A stretch of DNA of 64,000 nt, taken from the NCBI RefSeq assembly GCF_029211265.1, contig NZ_JARGEL010000013.1:248001-312000 (forward strand). The letters are read 5' to 3'. The notes beneath the pieces are model-generated. The model saw nothing but the letters and a program-made list of their open reading frames with translations. It ran no database searches and was not told where the DNA came from. The stretch's first letter is position 1; the number at the start of each line of letters is the position of its first letter. Shown piece by piece: positions 59,752 to 64,000 of this stretch. This DNA comes from Extensimonas soli. Lineage in GTDB: Bacteria; Pseudomonadota; Gammaproteobacteria; Burkholderiales; Burkholderiaceae_C. Position numbers and translations under genes: made by a program.

Positions 59752-59825
59752 TTGCCTTTCATCTCAACCCGCGGCACCGCCCCATGCACGCACGGAACGG
59801 CGCCGCGGGCGTGGACAATACCACC

Positions 59826-61307
59826 ATGTTTGAACCTCCCGCCTTCATCGCCCCCACCCGCCACACCGACCCGGCCGCCGCGCTCGCGCAGGTGCAGCAG
59901 ATCTACCAACAGCAGATCGACCACCTGCGCGCCGCCATGGCGCGCTTCGTGGCCGGCGAAACGCCACCGCAGCCCGTGCGCGCCTGCTACCCCTTCGTGC
60001 GCCTGCACGTGGACACGGTGGCGCGCGCCGACAGCAAGCTCGCGTACGGCTTCGTCGAAGGGCCGGGGCATTACGAAACCACGCTCACGCGCCCCGACCT
60101 GTTTGCGCGCTACTACCTCGAGCAGTTCCAGCTGCTGCGCCAGAGCCACGGCGTGGCGCTCGAAGTGGGCACGAGCACGCAGCCCATCCCCGTGCACTTT
60201 TCGTTCGCCGAAGACGATTATTTTGAAGGCGCGCTGAGCCCTGAACGCCGCCTGCGCATGCGCGACCTGTTCGACCTGCCCGACCTTGCGGCCATGGACG
60301 ACGGCATCGCCAACGGCACTTGTGAGCCCGTGCCCGGCGAGGCCAGGCCGCTCGCGCTCTTCACCGCGCCGCGCGTGGACTACTCGCTGCACCGCCTGCG
60401 TCACTACACGGGCACGCTGCCCGAGTGGTTCCAGAACTTCGTGCTGTTCACCAACTACCAGTTCTACATCGACGAATTCATCCGCCTCGGGCACGCCGAA
60501 ATGGCGCGGCCCGACAGCGGCTACTGCGCCTTCGTCGAGCCCGGCAACGTGGTCACACGCCGCGTGGGCCTGCCGCCCGAGCCCGGTGACGAGCGCGGCG
60601 CCGCGCCGCCGCGCCTGCCGCAAATGCCCGCCTACCACCTGGTGCGCGCCGACGGCAGCGGCATCACCATGGTCAACATTGGCGTGGGCCCGGCCAACGC
60701 CAAGACCATCACCGACCACATCGCCGTGCTGCGCCCGCACGCCTGGATGATGCTGGGCCACTGTGCGGGCCTGCGCAACAGCCAGCAGCTGGGCGACTAC
60801 GTGCTCGCCCACGCCTACGTGCGCGAAGACCACGTGCTCGACGAAGACCTGCCGCTGTGGGTGCCGATCCCGGCGCTCGCCGAGATTCAGGTCGCGCTCG
60901 AGCAGGCCGTGGCCGAAGTCACGCAGGTGCACGGCGCCGACCTCAAGCGCATCATGCGCACTGGCACCGTGGCCAGCACCGACAACCGCAACTGGGAGCT
61001 GCTGCCCGGCAACACGCCGCAGCGCCGCTTCAGCCAGAGCCGCGCCGTCGCGCTCGACATGGAAAGCGCCACCATCGCCGCGAACGGCTTTCGCTTCCGC
61101 GTACCCTACGGCACGCTGCTGTGCGTGAGCGACAAGCCGCTGCACGGCGAAATCAAGCTCCCCGGCATGGCCAACCAGTTCTACCGCGAGCGCGTCGATC
61201 AGCACCTGCGCATAGGCATGCACGCCATCGACATCCTGCGCGCCGCCGGCGTGCAGCGCCTGCACAGCCGCAAGCTGCGCAGCTTTGCCGAAGTAGCGTT
61301 TCAGTGA
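59826..61307 (+). CDS. amn: AMP nucleosidase
   Basis: 493 residues, close to E. coli Amn (484). N-terminal AMN domain (about 20-190; GHYETTLTRPDLF), then the nucleoside phosphorylase-like domain with NIGVGPANAKTITDH, MLGHCAGLR, DEDLPLWVPIPALAE and ALDMESATIAANGFRFRVPY (cited as DMESATIAANGF). Hydrolyses AMP to adenine and ribose 5-phosphate. Start ATG 59826; upstream in-frame ATG 59784 less likely. Confidence 0.93.
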   Translation: MFEPPAFIAPTRHTDPAAALAQVQQIYQQQIDHLRAAMARFVAGETPPQPVRACYPFVRLHVDTVARADSKLAYGFVEGPGHYETTLTRPDLFARYYLEQFQLLRQSHGVALEVGTSTQPIPVHFSFAEDDYFEGALSPERRLRMRDLFDLPDLAAMDDGIANGTCEPVPGEARPLALFTAPRVDYSLHRLRHYTGTLPEWFQNFVLFTNYQFYIDEFIRLGHAEMARPDSGYCAFVEPGNVVTRRVGLPPEPGDERGAAPPRLPQMPAYHLVRADGSGITMVNIGVGPANAKTITDHIAVLRPHAWMMLGHCAGLRNSQQLGDYVLAHAYVREDHVLDEDLPLWVPIPALAEIQVALEQAVAEVTQVHGADLKRIMRTGTVASTDNRNWELLPGNTPQRRFSQSRAVALDMESATIAANGFRFRVPYGTLLCVSDKPLHGEIKLPGMANQFYRERVDQHLRIGMHAIDILRAAGVQRLHSRKLRSFAEVAFQ

Positions 61308-61320
61308 GGGCGTGTGGGCT

Positions 61321-61482
61321 AGTGCAGTGTTCGACGCACTCTGCGACATAAAACCGCGTCTTTTCGGCCCGGGCCGCGTTGCAAATCCTCGCGATACCAC
61401 CCGGTATCGCTGCGGTTTGCGCCTTGCCCAGACCAAAAATCCATCGGTTTTATTAGTCGCATCAAGCATCAAACACTGCACT
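61321..61482 (-). repeat. Family C palindromic element, inverted copy (162 bp)
   Basis: Same length as the 56789 copy and about 95 percent identical by eye, in reverse orientation. Ends AGTGCAGTGTTCGACGC and GCATCAAACACTGCACT. The apical stem GCGATACC / GGTATCGC is intact. Starts 13 bp after the amn stop. Confidence 0.9.
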
Positions 61483-61649
61483 AGGAGCCTGTCGGACTTT
61501 GGGCGTCGAAAGCGAGAATCCGCCCCAGCGAGGCCAGTTTTTGCCGGATTCGCCGCCCCATAGTGGTGCTATGGGGCAAGAAGCCGGTAAAAAATGGGCC
61601 GCTGCGGCGCATTCGCAGCCGACGATTCCAAAGTCGGACAGGCTCCTGG
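61481..61649 (+). repeat. Family A palindromic element, intergenic (169 bp)
   Basis: Full 169-bp copy flanked by CTAG and CTGG. The left end lies on the last two bases of the family C copy, and the right end is followed by the beginning of another family C copy, so it went into a CTAG created at a junction of two C elements. Confidence 0.92.
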
Positions 61650-61676
61650 TGCAGTGTTCGACGCTCTCTGCGACAT
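61650..61676 (-). repeat. Family C element, truncated end
   Basis: TGCAGTGTTCGACGCTCTCT and a few more bases match the outer end of family C; the match stops where family B begins. Together with 61321-61482 this shows two tandem C copies interrupted by A. Confidence 0.75.
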
Positions 61677-61857
61677 CAACCCAGATCGTCCATGAGGCGG
61701 TGCTGCGCACCTTCGCGGGCGCTGGCGGGCGCCCGCCGGTCATTTTGGTCGCGGCTTCGGCGCTCATGGCTGCGGGCATGGGCTTCTCACCCGCGACCAA
61801 ACTGCCACGCCAGCCGCCTCGCCATCAACCCGCGCCCTAATGAACAATCTGGGTTGA
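61676..61857. repeat. Family B palindromic element, intergenic (182 bp)
   Basis: Ends TCAACCCAGATCGTCCAT and ATGAACAATCTGGGTTGA, with the same arrangement as the secA-leader copy though the interior is more diverged. Its right end reaches into the PAP2 phosphatase gene and provides that gene's last codons and stop. Confidence 0.83.
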
Positions 61858-62415
61858 ACCGTTGGTCGCCGCCATGCGCGTGCTGCGCCGGATGCGTTGG
61901 ATGAAAGCATGTGCCAGGGCTTGCACCGCGCAGGCGCTGGCCGCGCCCACGCACCAGGCGGCCAGTACGTCCGAGGGGAAGTGCAAACCCAGCGCGATGC
62001 GGCTCCAGCTGAGCAGCAGGGCCGCACCGAGCAGCAAGGCGCGCATGGCCCACGGCATGGGCGCCAGACAAGCCGAAGCCGCAAACGCCATCGCCATGGC
62101 CGCGTGCGAGCTCGGAAAGCCGGCGGATTTGCCATGCGGCAGCCATTGGATGCCCAGGCCCAGCGTGAAGGGACGGGGGATTTGCACCGCTTGCTTGATC
62201 CAATGGGCCAGCAGCACGGCCAGCGCGATGCTGGCCAAAACCCTCCAGGCCTGCCCGCGCCAACCTTGGCGCCCGACCAGGGCCACGGTGAGCGACGTGG
62301 CGACGAGCCAGTGGGGCAGATACTGCGTGGCAAAGAGCGCAAGATTCAACACCGACGAGGGCGTTTGGGGCCCCAGGTTGAGCCACAGAAAGACGGTTTG
62401 GTCCAGGGCGGTCAT
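61837..62415 (-). CDS. PAP2-family membrane phosphatase
   Basis: 192 residues with about five membrane segments. The three acid phosphatase motifs are KQAVQIPRP (KX6RP), PSSHAAM (PSGH-like) and SRIALGLHFPSD (SRX5HX3D). Such proteins dephosphorylate undecaprenyl pyrophosphate or lipid A-type substrates. The last five or so residues (GSTQIVH) and the stop are encoded by the end of a family B element. Start ATG 62415. Confidence 0.83.
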   Translation of the reverse strand: MTALDQTVFLWLNLGPQTPSSVLNLALFATQYLPHWLVATSLTVALVGRQGWRGQAWRVLASIALAVLLAHWIKQAVQIPRPFTLGLGIQWLPHGKSAGFPSSHAAMAMAFAASACLAPMPWAMRALLLGAALLLSWSRIALGLHFPSDVLAAWCVGAASACAVQALAHAFIQRIRRSTRMAATNGSTQIVH

Positions 62416-62573
62416 GAAAGCTGCTCCTCGGATTCGTTGCGCGGAAATCGCATCGCGCGCAATCTAGCCGCAAACTGCTTTCAGTTTTCTTTCAGTTCGC
62501 AGTCCGTGGTCTGGGGAAAACCCTGAGTCTTGCGCCAGGATTTGTGACGCCGGTCAAGTAAAAAAAGGAGCAA

Positions 62574-62589
62574 GGGCGCAAAATCGCCC
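62574..62589 (+). terminator. Possible hairpin before the acyltransferase
   Basis: GGGCG / CGCCC around CAAAAT, followed by CTTTTCTTTT. A short stem; could terminate an upstream transcript. The 218-bp gap shows nothing else that I can name. Confidence 0.3.
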
Positions 62590-62633
62590 GCTTTTCTTTT
62601 GACCGGGAGCCTCGCTTCGGCCTGCGCTGCTGA

Positions 62634-63767
62634 ATGTCTCATCCACCCATGTCTGCTGCATCCTCACGCGCGCCTTTGATCGACGTGCTCAAGGGCCTTG
62701 CCTGTTTGCTCATCGTCGCCCACCACCTCGCGTTTTACGGCCCCATGTCGGACATTGCCGAGCCGCTCGCGCCGCGCTTGCTGGCCTGGCTTTCCAGCCA
62801 TGGGCGCATGGCCGTACAGGTGTTTTTGGTGTTGGGCGGCTATCTGGCTGCGGCCAGCCTCGCGCCACAAGGCGTGGCGCGATTTACAAGTGCCTGGCAG
62901 CAGGTGGCGCGCCGTTTCGGGCGGCTGGTCGTGCCTTACGCCGTGGCCTTGCTCGCCACGGTGCTCGTGTCGGCGCTGGTGCGGCCGTGGCTGGAGCACC
63001 ATTCGGTGCCCGCCGAGCCCGATCTTGCGCAGTTGCTTGCCAACGCTTTGCTGCTGCAGGATGTCCTGGGCTATGAGGCGCTCTCGGCCGGCGTGTGGTA
63101 CGTGGCCATCGATTTTCAGCTCTTTGCATTGGCGGTGCTGCTGTTTGCCGTCGTGCGCGCCTGGGCCGGGCGCAACGGGCGGATCGATGCGGCGCGCTGC
63201 GGGCAGGCAGCGGTGGTAGCGGGCGTGGCGGTGTCGCTGCTGGTCTTCAACCGCCTGCCGCAGCTCGACGCCTGGGCGGTGTATTTCTGGGGCGCTTACG
63301 GCCTGGGGATGATGGCCTACTGGGCCGCACATGCGCCGCGCGTGCGGCCCTGGCTGTTCATGATGGCGGCGCTGGGTGTGGCTGCGTTGGGGGTGGAATT
63401 TCGCCCGCGCATCGCAGTGGCTTTGGTTACGGCACTGGCGCTCGCAGGGGCCATGCGCACGCCGGCTTTGCGCCAGTGGCAAGGTGTGCCGGCCCTGAAC
63501 CGGATCGGGCAAATGTCGTACTCGGTTTTTTTGCTGCACTTTGCCGTGTGCCTCGCCGTGAACGCCGTCGTGACCACGCTGTGGCCCGATGCGCCCGGCT
63601 GGAATGCGCTGGGCATGCTGCTGGCCGTGCTGCTGTCGCTCGCGGCGGGGCGATTGATGTACGAGCGCATCGAAAAGCAGAGCATCTCGTGGCCGGCGAT
63701 CCTGCGTTGGCAGGCGGGTTTGCTGGGCGTGGGGTGGCTGGCGTCGTTCGCGGGGAATTTCGGCTGA
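62634..63767 (+). CDS. Acyltransferase 3 family membrane protein
   Basis: 377 residues, about ten membrane segments. The family N-terminus is LIDVLKGLACLLIVAHHLAFYG, with the catalytic-type His in HH, and QVFLVLGGYLAA follows. RIGQMSYSVFLLHF near the C-terminus is also typical (acyltransferase_3/OafA). These add acyl groups to sugars, peptidoglycan or lipids. Start ATG 62634; ATG 62649 is also possible. Confidence 0.85.
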   Translation: MSHPPMSAASSRAPLIDVLKGLACLLIVAHHLAFYGPMSDIAEPLAPRLLAWLSSHGRMAVQVFLVLGGYLAAASLAPQGVARFTSAWQQVARRFGRLVVPYAVALLATVLVSALVRPWLEHHSVPAEPDLAQLLANALLLQDVLGYEALSAGVWYVAIDFQLFALAVLLFAVVRAWAGRNGRIDAARCGQAAVVAGVAVSLLVFNRLPQLDAWAVYFWGAYGLGMMAYWAAHAPRVRPWLFMMAALGVAALGVEFRPRIAVALVTALALAGAMRTPALRQWQGVPALNRIGQMSYSVFLLHFAVCLAVNAVVTTLWPDAPGWNALGMLLAVLLSLAAGRLMYERIEKQSISWPAILRWQAGLLGVGWLASFAGNFG

Positions 63768-63778
63768 TGGGGGCCGGC

Positions 63779-64000
63779 TCAGCGATGTAACTCGCCCGCG
63801 CGCTCCGGCTGATAGACGACTTCTTGCACGCGCACCGTCATCGTTTTGCCGCCGGGCCCGGGCCAGGTCAGCTCGTCGCCCACGGAAAGGCCGAGCAAGG
63901 CAGCGCCTACGGGGGCAAGAATGGAAATGCGATCCGCGCTGCCGTCCATGTCACGCGGGTAAACGAGCGTGAGACAAAACTCCTTGCCTGTTTCGGCAAT
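63779..64000 (-). CDS. Rnk/GreA-like C-terminal domain protein, partial
   Basis: The last 73 codons of a gene that starts beyond the window. The translation IAETGKEFCLTLVYPRD and ISILAPVGAALLGLSVGDEL is the GreA/GreB C-terminal FKBP-like domain as in Rnk (regulator of nucleoside diphosphate kinase). Whether it is rnk or a transcription elongation factor needs the missing N-terminus. Confidence 0.8.
   Translation of the reverse strand: MAETGKEFCLTLVYPRDMDGSADRISILAPVGAALLGLSVGDELTWPGPGGKTMTVRVQEVVYQPERAGELHR

Overview
The window reads as one continuous piece of a high-GC betaproteobacterial chromosome, most likely Comamonadaceae (Burkholderiales, Acidovorax-like). Reasons: the gene order asd-fimV-truA-trpF-trpB-trpA-accD, which is typical of Betaproteobacteria; the GC-rich codon use; and many copies of a short repeat with the core TAGCTGCTTGCGCTT, which I recall as common in this family. 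I see no rRNA, tRNA, CRISPR array, phage or intact transposase gene.

Layout. 1-477: end of a HigB-like toxin with its HigA-like antitoxin. 541-11570: a tightly packed, mostly overlapping surface-glycan operon. It holds an AsnB-type amidotransferase, a GT-B-like protein, a FemAB/GNAT-like protein, a methyltransferase, a NeuA/NeuB/NeuC set for a nonulosonic (sialic-acid-like, probably legionaminic-type) acid, a DegT aminotransferase fused to CBS domains, and a PglF/LegB-type membrane dehydratase. 11722-21724: housekeeping genes (LON-domain protein, YggT, accD, trpA, trpB, trpF, truA, fimV, asd). 21976-25798: katG and a probable sigma-54-driven ammonium transporter. 25999-31238: an AMP/thymidine-phosphorylase-like gene beside a prs-like gene, an Rpn-type nuclease bordered by a duplicated prs fragment, an isochorismatase-family hydrolase and a small unknown pair. 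31204-41803: patatin-like protein, ABC-F ATPase, metC, tesA-like esterase with ybbA-like ATPase, an esterase and an EnvZ/OmpR-type two-component system. 41888-44950: two exported proteins behind a duplicated promoter, a PIN/RHH module and an lpdA remnant. 44964-64000: phosphoesterase, ferredoxin reductase, epimerase, DUF4124, cheV, gcdH with a divergent LysR regulator, secA, argJ, AAA ATPase, mutT, MgtC/DUF4010, amn, PAP2, acyltransferase and the end of an Rnk/GreA-like gene.

The most striking feature is a set of non-coding-type palindromic elements. Family A is 169 bp in all four full copies, family C is 162 bp in both, and family B is 181-182 bp. Each has terminal inverted repeats, each is an imperfect palindrome over much or all of its length, and A and C have a perfect 8-bp apical stem in every full copy. 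Family A sits in frame and in the same orientation and reading frame inside metC and inside the sensor kinase gene, adding 55 codons to each; it also forms the tail of mutT. In three or four cases an element end supplies a stop codon or C-terminus. This resembles the protein-embedded palindromic elements described in Rickettsia, but in a betaproteobacterium. A fourth, shorter repeat (D, about 45 bp) lies both between genes and inside asnB, trpF and an ABC-F gene.
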